Source: Burkholderia ubonensis (GTDB lineage Bacteria > Pseudomonadota > Gammaproteobacteria > Burkholderiales > Burkholderiaceae). Taken from it: a stretch of 64,000 nt of DNA. The notes beneath the pieces were generated by a model. It was not told where the DNA came from, made no database searches, and saw nothing but the letters and a program-made list of their open reading frames with translations. Of this stretch, positions 55,487-63,654 are shown one piece after another (positions within the stretch are counted from its first letter, which is position 1; the number at the start of each line of letters is the position of its first letter). The position numbers and the translations under genes were made by a program. The DNA lies in contig NZ_CP013422.1 in NCBI RefSeq assembly GCF_001718695.1, positions 1,240,001-1,304,000 of the forward strand, in the 5' to 3' direction.

Positions 55487-55516
55487 CGGCCGCCCGGAAT
55501 GGGCGGCCGTTTTTTT
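55487..55516 (+). terminator. Intrinsic terminator
   Basis: Perfect 9-bp stem CGGCCGCCC / GGGCGGCCG with loop GGAAT, followed by seven T residues. Confidence 0.95.
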
Positions 55517-55611
55517 GGGTTCTTCGTGGAGTGCAGAAGAGGCACGTCGGTGATCGGCCAGTTCAATTGCCTGTATCGATTGCCTGGCGCTCGCCTGGTA
55601 CACCCCAGCCG

Positions 55612-56508
55612 CTAGACGCGCGAGGACGTTAGCCCGACTGTCTCGAGGTGACCAACAAGGGCATCGATGAAAACGCGGACCTTTGCCGACATACTGCGGT
55701 GAGTCGGATACAGCGCGTGAAGCTCGATGGGTTCTCGTCTCAATGACGGAAGCACCCGCACCAAGGTACCTGCCCTCAAGGCGGGAGCAGCGAGGTAGCT
55801 TGGAAGAAAACCAATCCCGCCCCCGCCTTCAAGCACGATCTTCTGCGCAGCCGCATCAGGAATAATTGCGCTACCACGCGGCCGTATGGTCAATTCCGCC
55901 TGGCCATCCTGAAACACCCAGCTCGTGGGCGCCTCTCGAACGACGAGCCGATGTCCATGAAGCTCGCTTGCCGCCATCGGCGCGCCCGACCGCGACAGGT
56001 AGGATGGACTTGCGCACAGCCACAATTCGACCGGCGGCAGCCTGCGTGCGACGAGCGACGAGTCGGGAAGTGTACCGACGCGCACCGCTACGTCGATACC
56101 TTCGCGCGCGATGTCGACGTAGTTCGAGTCCGTCGTCAGCTCGACGGTGAGCGCCGGATAGCGGTCGAGAAACTCGGGCAGCATGGGCGCAACGAGCCCC
56201 TGTGCGAACGATTGCGTCGTGTTGATGCGTAGCAGCCCGCGCGGTTCCCCCGCGTAGCCATCGATGATCGCCTGCGCTTCCTGCAGGTCGTGAACTGCCC
56301 GCGACGCGTAGGGCAGCAGCAGTTTTCCCGCATCGGTCAGCCGGAAGTGTCGGGTGGACCGGTCGAAGAGCGCCGATCCAATCTCCGTCTCCAACCGGAC
56401 GAGTGCCCGGCTTACGGACGATTTGGGCGACTTCAGCGTGCGTGCCGTGCCTGAAAGGCTTCCGCTATCGGCTAAGCGAAGAAATATGATGAGGTCGGCC
56501 TGGTCCAT
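55612..56508 (-). CDS. LysR family regulator
   Basis: 298 residues. N-terminal HTH (FLRLADSGSLSGTARTLKSPKSSVSRALVRLE) and effector domain typical of the CrgA/PtxR-like group that controls single divergent oxidoreductases. It is divergent from the NmrA-type gene across a 117-bp promoter region, its likely target. Third-codon-position GC is visibly lower than in neighbouring regions. Confidence 0.9.
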   Translation of the reverse strand: MDQADLIIFLRLADSGSLSGTARTLKSPKSSVSRALVRLETEIGSALFDRSTRHFRLTDAGKLLLPYASRAVHDLQEAQAIIDGYAGEPRGLLRINTTQSFAQGLVAPMLPEFLDRYPALTVELTTDSNYVDIAREGIDVAVRVGTLPDSSLVARRLPPVELWLCASPSYLSRSGAPMAASELHGHRLVVREAPTSWVFQDGQAELTIRPRGSAIIPDAAAQKIVLEGGGGIGFLPSYLAAPALRAGTLVRVLPSLRREPIELHALYPTHRSMSAKVRVFIDALVGHLETVGLTSSRV

Positions 56509-56625
56509 TTCGTGTCGTTTTCCGGAACGCGGAGTCTCGATTCAGCCATCTTATATTCAAATTCGGCACGACCTAGACTTCTCCTCGACGCCGTCCACCG
56601 AGCGTCGTGACGAACCGAGGGAGTC

Positions 56626-57561
56626 ATGGACAATACACACACGAGCTGTTTGGTCGTCGGCGCCGCCGGCAATCTTGGGCACCGAATCATCGATGCGTTA
56701 CTTCGCACGCGACCCGCCGGTGAGATCCGCGCGGGAGTGCGCGGCGGTTCAGCAGGTAAACACGGCAATCGTGCAAGGCAGTGGCTTGCGAACGGCGTAA
56801 CCGTCGTCAATACCGACCTGGACGACCCGCTCAGCCTCGAGCAAGCCTGTGCCGGCGTCGATACCGTTATTTCGGCAGTTCAGGGTGGCCCCGACATCAT
56901 CGTCGATGGCCAGGCCCGTTTGCTCGAGGCAGCGCTCGCGGCAGGCGTCCGGCGATTGGTCCCGTCGGACTTCTCCGAGAACCTGTTCTCGATTCCGGAA
57001 GGCATCAACCCTTACCTCGACATGCGGCGGACCTTCGATCGCAAGGTCGTGCCGAGCGGCATCGGCCACACCCACATCCTGAACGGTGGCTTCATGGAGG
57101 CCGTGTTCTCCAACCCCGGTCTGATCGACGCCAAAGCGGGCACGATCGCTTACTGGGGCGACGACGAGGTGCCCCTCGATTTCACGTCCATGAACGACGT
57201 TGCAGCCTGGACCGTGGCTGCCGTCGAGGATCCGGCGGCGGCTAACAGGATAGTGTCCGTGGCAGGCGACTGCCGCACCATTGCCCAGATCGCAGCGGAC
57301 TATGCAGCAGCGACCGGCAAGGAGCTTCATCGGGTGCGTCGAGGCTCGATCGCGGACGGCTATGCCGAGCTACGGCGAATGGCGAAGGCCGGTGCTCATC
57401 CGATGGCAATGCTGCCGCTCCAGTATCTGCTGCCGATGATGTCGGGCGAAGGCACCTTGCGCGACATCGCAAATGACCAATATCCGACCGTGCGGCCGAC
57501 ATCGCTCCTGGACTTCATGAAACGTCACTACGAAGGCGCACGCACGAAATTCGACAGCTAA
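56626..57561 (+). CDS. NmrA-like NAD(P)-binding protein (isoflavone-reductase type)
   Basis: 311 residues with a GAGGGAG ribosome site. The N-terminal dinucleotide-binding motif is VVGAAGNLGHRIIDAL (GxxGxxG). The motif RRLVPSDFSEN is typical of isoflavone/phenylcoumaran-like reductases. The fold binds NADPH; whether it is a reductase or a redox sensor cannot be told. It is divergent from a LysR regulator and its stop codon overlaps a marR-type operator copy (57553-57580). Confidence 0.88.
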   Translation: MDNTHTSCLVVGAAGNLGHRIIDALLRTRPAGEIRAGVRGGSAGKHGNRARQWLANGVTVVNTDLDDPLSLEQACAGVDTVISAVQGGPDIIVDGQARLLEAALAAGVRRLVPSDFSENLFSIPEGINPYLDMRRTFDRKVVPSGIGHTHILNGGFMEAVFSNPGLIDAKAGTIAYWGDDEVPLDFTSMNDVAAWTVAAVEDPAAANRIVSVAGDCRTIAQIAADYAAATGKELHRVRRGSIADGYAELRRMAKAGAHPMAMLPLQYLLPMMSGEGTLRDIANDQYPTVRPTSLLDFMKRHYEGARTKFDS

Positions 57562-57580
57562 ACTTGCAAGTTAGACTGTC
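57553..57580. promoter_or_regulatory. Second copy of the marR-type extended dyad
   Basis: GACAG-N3-AACTTGCAAGTT-N3-CTGTC, same symmetry as at 33664-33691. Counting flanks, 38 of 42 bases agree (57552-57593 against 33663-33704). It overlaps the NmrA stop codon and precedes a decayed marR copy. Confidence 0.85.
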
Positions 57581-57589
57581 GTGATCTAT

Positions 57590-57780
57590 GCTTTTCGCAA
57601 GGCCGCGCTCGGGAGCGCCGCCTTGCGCTGGAAGGTGCCGCCTCTGACCTGACGTTGGCGGTCGGCCAGTTTTCTTGCACCGGTCGTGGTTCATCGATTC
57701 CGGCGAACCGAATCTGTCGCGCTCCAGCGGGCTTGCCCGCCTGGACCGCGAGAGCCTTCCTCGCAGATGTCGATCGAGAC
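57590..57780 (+). pseudogene. Decayed marR copy (paralogue of gene at 33711)
   Basis: Sequence matches the 5' part of the marR gene at 33711 but has lost its start codon and frame. CTGACCTGACGTTGGCGGTC then GGCCAGTTT corresponds to marR codons ~16-25, and a translated piece IDSGEPNLSRSSGLARLDRE corresponds to IDSEGLGMSQISALARLDQN. Similarity fades after about 57780. Operator and promoter (57553-57593) are preserved ahead of it. Confidence 0.78.
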
Positions 57781-57897
57781 AGTTCGAGCCTCACGACGTC
57801 GCGACCCGGGCTGCTGCCAATCCTTTCGGCTGCCGACTCGGCGATTCCGCGCGTCCCTATCCATTCATGCGTTTCACTCCCTTCGAAAGGACGAGTC

Positions 57898-58206
57898 ATG
57901 AGCTTCGTTTCAGCCTTCTTTGCAGGTGCCTTCTTGTGCAACGCGATGCCGCACCTGACTGCCGGTCTGCGCGGCGAAGTTTTTCCGTCTCCGTTTTCGC
58001 AGCCGCCCGGAAAGGGGCCATCGTCGCCGCTCGTCAATGTCCTTTGGGGCTTTCTGAACGCACTGATCGGCTTGGCGCTGCTGCTCCAGCATCCGTTCCC
58101 GCCCGGGGTGAACGTTGATAGCGCGGCGATGCTCGCCGGCGTGCTGGTCATAGGTGTCTTCTCATCGGTTCACTTCGGCCGTGTACGCCGCGAAGGCTTG
58201 TTTTGA
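57898..58206 (+). CDS. Small inner-membrane protein of unknown function
   Basis: 102 residues from MSFVSAFFAGAFLCNAMPHL with a GAAAGGAC ribosome site. Hydrophobic stretches (~1-20, ~48-68, ~78-95) suggest three membrane helices. It lies downstream of the marR-type operator and decayed marR, so it may be the remaining output of that lost regulator. No family was recognised. Confidence 0.72.
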   Translation: MSFVSAFFAGAFLCNAMPHLTAGLRGEVFPSPFSQPPGKGPSSPLVNVLWGFLNALIGLALLLQHPFPPGVNVDSAAMLAGVLVIGVFSSVHFGRVRREGLF

Positions 58207-58565
58207 GCGTGCACGACGTCGGCACGCGAGTGCCCACCTGCGCAATTGACCAACGGCGACCACGACGAACCCATTGTTGGTACTGCGATTCACACGATCG
58301 CCGTTGGTTGACTCCCCAACGATTGGCCGGCAAACCGCCGTTCCTTCCACAGCGCTGCATGCGCCATCCGTACTACCCCGAGTTGCAGTAGTACAAGTTC
58401 GAGATAGATTGATCACCGGAACCCGACGTCCCTTGCGTGCCGTCGTCTCCCCGTTCTCACTCAAGAGGTTCGATGAACTTGCCGTTTACGCACTTAGCTT
58501 CGCAGCGTTGACGGACTGCCATTCGAGCGGCCTCGCTGCGACGCGCTTCTACCCTGGAGCCTGTC
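58207..58565. other. Intergenic region, 359 bp, with inverted repeats
   Basis: No supported gene. It holds ACCAACGGCGA / TCGCCGTTGGT (58249-58259 and 58298-58308, 38-base spacer) and GTACTAC / GTAGTAC (58370-58376 and 58388-58394). These might be transcript-end or RNA structures. Confidence 0.5.
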
Positions 58566-58901
58566 ATGAAGCATCGCCGTGCTACCGCCTCGTTCGCCCT
58601 CGCTGCCGCGCTTCTGGTTTCATCGTCTTCCTTCGCGGCCGGCGCGTCCGGCATAGTTCGCTTCAGCGGCATGATCGTCGAGCCGCCCTGTTCGTTCACG
58701 GTTGACAGCGCCGATGCGCAGCATGCGCGCATGCGTCCCGATTGCCCGCGCCCGGCCACCGGCCAAGTCGCGTTCGTCGACGCGGCCACGCTGCGCACGG
58801 TCGCCACCACGTCGTTCTCCCAGGGTTCGCGCACGATCGTCGTCCCCGAGCGCGCCGGCACCGCCCATGCGCCGCTGATCGCCGTCGTCACCTACCAGTA
58901 G
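58566..58901 (+). CDS. Secreted pilin-like small protein
   Basis: 111 residues: signal peptide MKHRRATASFALAAALLVSSSSFAAG, then SGIVRFSGMIVEPPCSFTVD and a second cysteine in RPDCPRP, ending in LIAVVTYQ. The GxIxFxGxIxxxxC opening and final aromatic strand resemble type 1 fimbrial subunits, but it is about 60 residues shorter and no chaperone or usher genes adjoin. An orphan pilin-like or periplasmic protein. Confidence 0.7.
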   Translation: MKHRRATASFALAAALLVSSSSFAAGASGIVRFSGMIVEPPCSFTVDSADAQHARMRPDCPRPATGQVAFVDAATLRTVATTSFSQGSRTIVVPERAGTAHAPLIAVVTYQ

Positions 58902-58926
58902 GAAGCGTCGCCCGATACTGCGCGCG

Positions 58927-59799
58927 TCAGTCGCGATGGCGCGCGATCCAGTCGCTGAATGCGCGGATTTTCTGCTGGCTGCCGGCGCTCTCGGGATAGA
59001 CGAAGAAATAACGTGCGCCGGTTTCGAGCACGACGTCGAACGGCCGTTCGAGCCGGCGCGCGCTGACGTCGTCGTCGACGAGCGTCACGTCGCCGATCGC
59101 GACGCCGAAGCCCTCCATCGCCGCGTTCGTCGCGAGATCGAGCGTGTCGAAGCTCGGCCCGCGATCGGCATCGACCGTGCGCACGCCGGCGTGGTCGAGC
59201 CACGCGCGCCAGTCGCGATGGTCGCGCGTCGGGTGCAGCAGCGTGTGGCGCGCGAGATCGCCGATCTCGGCGAGCGGCGCCGTTTGCCGCAGTCCGGGCG
59301 CGCAGACGGGCGTGAGCCGCTCATCGAACAGCGGCAGCGCGCAAACGTCCGCGCCCGGCGACGTGCCGTAGACGATCGCCGCATCGAACGGCTCGGTCGC
59401 AAAGTCGACGTCATGCTGCCACGCGGTCGTGATCTGCACGTGCAGATCGGGATGCTCGCCCTGGAAACGCATGATGCGCGGGAGTATCCAGCGCATCACG
59501 CAGGTCGGCACCTTCAGCGCGAGATCGGTGCGCTGCCGCGTGAGCTTCATCGAGATGTCCTCGATCCGCGCGAAGCTCTCGTTGACGACCGGCAGCAGCT
59601 GCTCGCCTTCCGCCGTCAGCGTCAAGCCCTTCGCATGCCGCTTGAACAGCGGGAAGCCGTAATGCGCCTCGAGCGTCTGAATCTGCCGGCTCACCGCACC
59701 CTGCGTGATGCAAAGCTGCTCGGCCGCGCGCGTGAAGCTGCGGTGACGAGCGACGGTCGAGAAGATCTGCAGCGCGTGCAAGGGCGGAAGTCGGCGCAT
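58927..59799 (-). CDS. LysR family regulator (GcvA/AmpR group)
   Basis: 290 residues from MRRLPPLHALQIFSTVARH. The HTH SFTRAAEQLCITQGAVSRQI and the phrase LFKRHAKGLTLTAEGEQLL place it in the GcvA/AmpR/PenR group. It lies 133 bp downstream of the class A beta-lactamase homologue on the same strand, unlike the usual divergent penR-penA layout. It may still regulate that gene or another. Confidence 0.9.
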   Translation of the reverse strand: MRRLPPLHALQIFSTVARHRSFTRAAEQLCITQGAVSRQIQTLEAHYGFPLFKRHAKGLTLTAEGEQLLPVVNESFARIEDISMKLTRQRTDLALKVPTCVMRWILPRIMRFQGEHPDLHVQITTAWQHDVDFATEPFDAAIVYGTSPGADVCALPLFDERLTPVCAPGLRQTAPLAEIGDLARHTLLHPTRDHRDWRAWLDHAGVRTVDADRGPSFDTLDLATNAAMEGFGVAIGDVTLVDDDVSARRLERPFDVVLETGARYFFVYPESAGSQQKIRAFSDWIARHRD

Positions 59800-59932
59800 G
59801 GCGAGGCGAAGTGAGCGGACGGAGCGCGCGCCGCCTTCGGCGCGCGCAGACCGACACGATAAGCGAAACGCCGGTTTCGCGCGAGGCGGCGCCCCGGGCT
59901 GTCGGATAGCGGTGAATCGGGCAGCGGTGAAA

Positions 59933-60829
59933 TCAGCCGGCGGCAAGCGCGGCGGCCGCGATGCGCGCCGCCTCGGCGACGACGTCCGCGCGCGGCGCCG
60001 CATCGGCGCCCGGCTGCGTGAACGACACCGCGATGACGAGCGGCGCATGCGACGGCGGCCACAGCACGGCGACATCGGTCGTCGTGCCGTAGCCGCCCGT
60101 CCCGGTCTTGCCCGCGACGCGCCAGTCGGACGGCACGCCCGCGCGAATGCCCTTGACGCCGTTCGCACTGCCGAGCAGCCACTTCGTCAGTTGCGCGCGC
60201 TCCGGTGCGCCGAGCGTATCGCCGAGCAGCAGCCGGCGCATCGTTTCGGCCATCGCCAGCGGCGTCGACGTATCGCGCTCGTCGTCGGGCCGCGCCGTGT
60301 TCAGCTCGGGCTCCCAGCGATCGAGGCGGAACAGCGTATCGCCGCTGGCGTGCGCGAACTCCGTGACCGTCTGCGGGCCGCCCAGCACGCTCATCAGCAG
60401 GTTCGCCGCGGACTTGTCGCCGGATTGCAGCATCGCTTCGCACAGCTGCCCGATCGTCATGCCGGTATCCGCATGCCGCTCCGTGATGGGCGAGCCGGGC
60501 GCGAGCTCGTAGCGCCGATACAGGATGCGACGCGGCAGCAGCGATGCGTCGAGCGCGCTGCGCGCGAGCATCGCTGCGGCGGCAACGACCGCGAAGGTGC
60601 CGCAGAGCGGGAAGCGTTCGCGCGAGCGGTGCGCGATCCGCGCGCCGGTCGCGGTGTCCAGCGCGGCGACGCCGAGCCGGCCGTTCGACGCTTGTTCGAG
60701 CGCGTCGAGCTGCGACTGCGCGGCACGCAGGTGTTCATGATCGCCGACGGGGGCCGGCGCGCACGCGGCGACGAACGGCGCGGCGACGGCGGCAAGCAGC
60801 AGCGAGCGGCGTGACGGAGAGTGATCCAT
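59933..60829 (-). CDS. Class A beta-lactamase-like pseudoenzyme (PenA relative)
   Basis: 298 residues, full length, with a Tat-like lipoprotein signal (SRRSLLLAAVAAPFVAAC, lipobox at Cys23). The overall sequence follows PenA/KPC enzymes closely (FRLDRWEPELN with Glu173 for E166; KTGTGGYGTT with Lys241 for K234). But the S70-x-x-K73 box reads C76-G77-T-F-A80 and the S130-D-N132 box reads G137-D-K139. Both catalytic serine and general-base lysine are therefore gone while the fold is intact. It cannot be a classical hydrolase; a binding or sensing role is possible, or it is recently inactivated. Confidence 0.88.
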   Translation of the reverse strand: MDHSPSRRSLLLAAVAAPFVAACAPAPVGDHEHLRAAQSQLDALEQASNGRLGVAALDTATGARIAHRSRERFPLCGTFAVVAAAAMLARSALDASLLPRRILYRRYELAPGSPITERHADTGMTIGQLCEAMLQSGDKSAANLLMSVLGGPQTVTEFAHASGDTLFRLDRWEPELNTARPDDERDTSTPLAMAETMRRLLLGDTLGAPERAQLTKWLLGSANGVKGIRAGVPSDWRVAGKTGTGGYGTTTDVAVLWPPSHAPLVIAVSFTQPGADAAPRADVVAEAARIAAAALAAG

Positions 60830-60972
60830 GGATGGCGGGTCGACTGCTTATCGGTGGCGGCCTGTCGGGACGAGCATTCACGCTTGCGCGAACCGCCGCG
60901 CGCGTGCTCGTGCGCTGGCGACAAGCGTAGCAGCGACCGCGCGCGCATTCCAGCGGCAGCCGTGCGCCGCGC

Positions 60973-61794
60973 TCAGCCTTGCGTCGACGGCAGGTACGGC
61001 AGCGGGTTGACCGGCTTGCCGTCGCGCCGCACCTCGAACAGCAGCGCGACGCGCGAATTGTCGAGATCGCCCATCTCGGCAATCTCGTCGCCCTGGCGAA
61101 CGACGTCGCCCGTCTTCACGAGCAGCTTGCGGTTGTGCGCGTAGGCGGTCAGGAAGTCCGCGTTGTGCTGGACGATGATCAGGCTGCCGTAGCCGTTCAG
61201 GCCGACGCCGGCATACATCACGCGGCCGGCGGCGGCCGCGCGCACCGGGTCGCCGGGCTGGCCGGCGATCTGGATCCCGCGGTTCTGGCCGGGCCTGAAC
61301 GATTCGATGACGCTGCCGCGCGCGGGCCACGACAGCGCGACGCCGCTCGCATGCCGTTTCATGTCCTTGACGACCTGGCGATCATTCGCCGACAGCGCGG
61401 CCGGCGGGCTCGACGCCGCCCCGCTCGCAGCCGCCGCGGCCGGCGCCTGCGGCGCTTGCTGCTTCACGATGCGCAGCGCCTGTCCGGCCCGCAGCCGGCT
61501 GTGCGCGCCGAGCCTGTTCCACGTGCGCAGGTCGGCCACGCTGCAGCCGTTCGCCGACGCGATGCGCGACAGCGTGTCGCCGCGTTTGACGATATAGCGA
61601 TGCGCAACCAGGATCGGGGCTGCCGGCGGCGCGGACGCGGCGGCGGCCTCCGCCGGGGCCGCATTCTGCGCCGACGCGCCCGCGAGCGTATCGCTCGGCG
61701 GCACCGGCGGCGTGCTGGCGCAGCCGGCCATGACGAAGACGGCGCCCAGGGCCGACAGCCATGCCGTCCTGACGTTGATCTCGCGCTGTTTCAT
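60973..61794 (-). CDS. NlpD-like lipoprotein: LysM plus degenerate M23 domain
   Basis: 273 residues; lipobox at VMAGC. A LysM domain (YIVKRGDTLSRIASANGCSV) is followed by a LytM/M23 fold. Zinc-ligand positions are altered: NRGIQIAG (family HxGxD) and VALLFEV (family LHFE), while AYAHN is kept. NlpD and EnvC relatives with such losses do not cut peptidoglycan but activate amidases at the septum, the likely role here. It is 143 bp upstream of the beta-lactamase homologue on the same strand. Confidence 0.88.
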   Translation of the reverse strand: MKQREINVRTAWLSALGAVFVMAGCASTPPVPPSDTLAGASAQNAAPAEAAAASAPPAAPILVAHRYIVKRGDTLSRIASANGCSVADLRTWNRLGAHSRLRAGQALRIVKQQAPQAPAAAAASGAASSPPAALSANDRQVVKDMKRHASGVALSWPARGSVIESFRPGQNRGIQIAGQPGDPVRAAAAGRVMYAGVGLNGYGSLIIVQHNADFLTAYAHNRKLLVKTGDVVRQGDEIAEMGDLDNSRVALLFEVRRDGKPVNPLPYLPSTQG

Positions 61795-61984
61795 GGTCGA
61801 CACGACTCCGGTTTGACAATCTTTGAAGCATCTCAAAAACGGCGCGGCCGACGTGTAACCGGTTGCAAACATTGATGACAAACGATCACGGAGCGAGCGG
61901 CGGCGCAGACTCGATACCGGTAATACGGTCAAATCGGGAAAAACTTGACGCCTGGCGACAGGATTCGCGCAAAAAATTCCGGCG

Positions 61985-62095
61985 TCACCTCAACCATTCG
62001 GCCAGGTCGGAACAGGCGAGCGCGACGCCGACGCACAGAAAGAACAGGTGCAGCGCGATCTTGAACGCCACGCCCCACGACGGATCGACATGCAT
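61985..62095 (-). CDS. 36-residue putative membrane peptide
   Basis: ATG at 62095 follows GAGGAG by 8 bases. The product, MHVDPSWGVAFKIALHL then FFLCVGVALACSDLAEWLR, has one membrane-length hydrophobic helix. The strong ribosome site and hydrophobic profile suggest a real small membrane protein. It is divergent from the LysR gene at 62263 and shares a 167-bp promoter region with a palindrome. No homologue was recognised. Confidence 0.55.
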   Translation of the reverse strand: MHVDPSWGVAFKIALHLFFLCVGVALACSDLAEWLR

Positions 62096-62174
62096 GACGG
62101 GTCTCCTCGGGTTGATGTGCGGGCATGTTCCGGCAATGTTCGCGCCCCGAAAATGCGGAACCGGCGAAGCCTGC

Positions 62175-62191
62175 CTCAGGCAATGCCTGAG
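62175..62191. promoter_or_regulatory. Palindromic operator in divergent promoter
   Basis: CTCAGGCA-A-TGCCTGAG, 8-bp perfect arms around one base, between the small membrane peptide gene and the LysR gene. It is a candidate LysR binding site, though it lacks the exact T-N11-A spacing. Confidence 0.5.
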
Positions 62192-62262
62192 CCCGCGCCC
62201 GCCGTTCCTGCTACCTTATCGACGAACCCAACGCGGCAAACCCAACGACATCCGTCCCCATC

Positions 62263-63159
62263 ATGCGCTTCGACCTGACCGACCTGCGGCTTTTCCTGCA
62301 CATCTGCGAGGCGGGCAGCATCACGGGCGGCGCGGAACGCACGCACATCACGCTGCAGGCCGCGAGCGAGCGCATCCGCGGCATGGAGGACGAGCTCGGC
62401 GTGCCGCTGCTGCACCGGACCAAGTCGGGCACGCAGGTCACCGACGCCGGACGCGCGCTCGAGCATCATGCGCGCACCGTGCTGCAGCAGATCGACCACA
62501 TGCGCGGCGAGCTGCAGCAATACGGCCGGGGGCTGCGCGGCCATATCCGGCTGCTGTGCAACACCGCGTCGCTCAGCGAGTACCTGCCGGACGCGCTGGC
62601 CGAGTATCTGCCGCATCATCCGAAGCTGTCGATCAGCGTCGAGGAGCGGTCGAGCCAGGACATCGTGCACGCGGTCCGCAACAAGACGGCGGACGTCGGC
62701 ATCGTCGCCGATTCGGTCGGCCTCGGCGGGCTCGAGCAGAAGCCGTTTCGCGAGGACTGGCTGATCGCCGTCGTGCCGGCCGGCCATCCGCTCGCCGCGC
62801 GCGACAAGGTCGCGTTCGACGAAATCGTCGATGCGGATTTCATCGGCCTCACCGACGGCAGCGCGCTGCAGGTGCATCTCGCCGATCAGGCCAGGGCGCT
62901 CGGCAAGCGGATGCGCTATCGCGTGCAGTTGAAGAGCTTCGATGCGATCTGCCGGGTGATCGAGAGCGGCGTGGGGATCGGGATCGTGTCACGGCATGCG
63001 GCGTCGCGGGCGATGCAGACGATGGATGTGCGGATGGTCGAGCTGTCCGATGCGTGGAGCCATCGGAAGCTCACGCTGTGCGCGCGGTCGTTCGATGCGT
63101 TGCCGAAGTACACGCGGGCGTTCGTATCGTTTCTGTCGAACGACACGCCGCCGCGCTGA
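62263..63159 (+). CDS. LysR family regulator
   Basis: 298 residues. HTH region FLHICEAGSITGGAERTHITLQAASERI and effector domain (RGHIRLLCNTASLSEYLPDAL onward) are typical. Its downstream neighbour is a SnoaL-like protein gene 53 bp away, and upstream is a divergent small membrane peptide. Target unknown. Confidence 0.9.
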   Translation: MRFDLTDLRLFLHICEAGSITGGAERTHITLQAASERIRGMEDELGVPLLHRTKSGTQVTDAGRALEHHARTVLQQIDHMRGELQQYGRGLRGHIRLLCNTASLSEYLPDALAEYLPHHPKLSISVEERSSQDIVHAVRNKTADVGIVADSVGLGGLEQKPFREDWLIAVVPAGHPLAARDKVAFDEIVDADFIGLTDGSALQVHLADQARALGKRMRYRVQLKSFDAICRVIESGVGIGIVSRHAASRAMQTMDVRMVELSDAWSHRKLTLCARSFDALPKYTRAFVSFLSNDTPPR

Positions 63160-63212
63160 GCGACGCGCGGCCATCGAAGCAACCGGAGGACATACGAGGA
63201 GGCATTGCCATC

Positions 63213-63599
63213 ATGACCGAATCCGACCTCGCGATCCGCTATCGCGCATACATCGACTGCCTGAACCGTCAGGATTGGGCGGCGCTGGGCGACTACGTCG
63301 CCGACAACGTGATCCACAACGATCGGCCGCTGGGCCTGGCCGGCTACCGCGCGATGCTGGAGCAGGATTTCCGCGACATCCCGGACCTGCGTTTCGAGAT
63401 CCGGCTGCTCGTGTGCGAGCCGCCGCGCATCGCGGCGCGGCTGCGCTTCGCGTGTGCGCCGCGCGGCACGTTCATGGGGCTGGCCGTCGACGGCAGGCGC
63501 GTGACCTTCGCCGAAAACGTCTTCTACGAGTTCGACGACGGCAGGATCCGGCAGGTCTGGTCGGTCATCGACAAGGCCGCGATCGAAGCGCAGCTGTGA
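63213..63599 (+). CDS. SnoaL-like (NTF2-fold) protein, ester-cyclase type
   Basis: 128 residues. Segments YRAYIDCLNRQDWAALGDYVADNVIHN, GLAGYRAMLEQDFRDIPDLRF and VTFAENVFYEFDDGRIRQVWSVID are typical of SnoaL-like polyketide-cyclase folds (cone-shaped NTF2 domain). Many family members of this size are of unknown substrate. It lies just after the LysR gene and could be co-transcribed. Confidence 0.85.
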   Translation: MTESDLAIRYRAYIDCLNRQDWAALGDYVADNVIHNDRPLGLAGYRAMLEQDFRDIPDLRFEIRLLVCEPPRIAARLRFACAPRGTFMGLAVDGRRVTFAENVFYEFDDGRIRQVWSVIDKAAIEAQL

Positions 63600-63654
63600 T
63601 GGTCGCGCGCCGCCGCGGGCGCAGCGGCGGCCGGCGCTGCACTGCGCTGCCCGC

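Noticed and set aside
58927..60829. Classical divergent penR-penA resistance locus
   Set aside because: Both genes run in the same direction and the beta-lactamase homologue lacks its catalytic residues.
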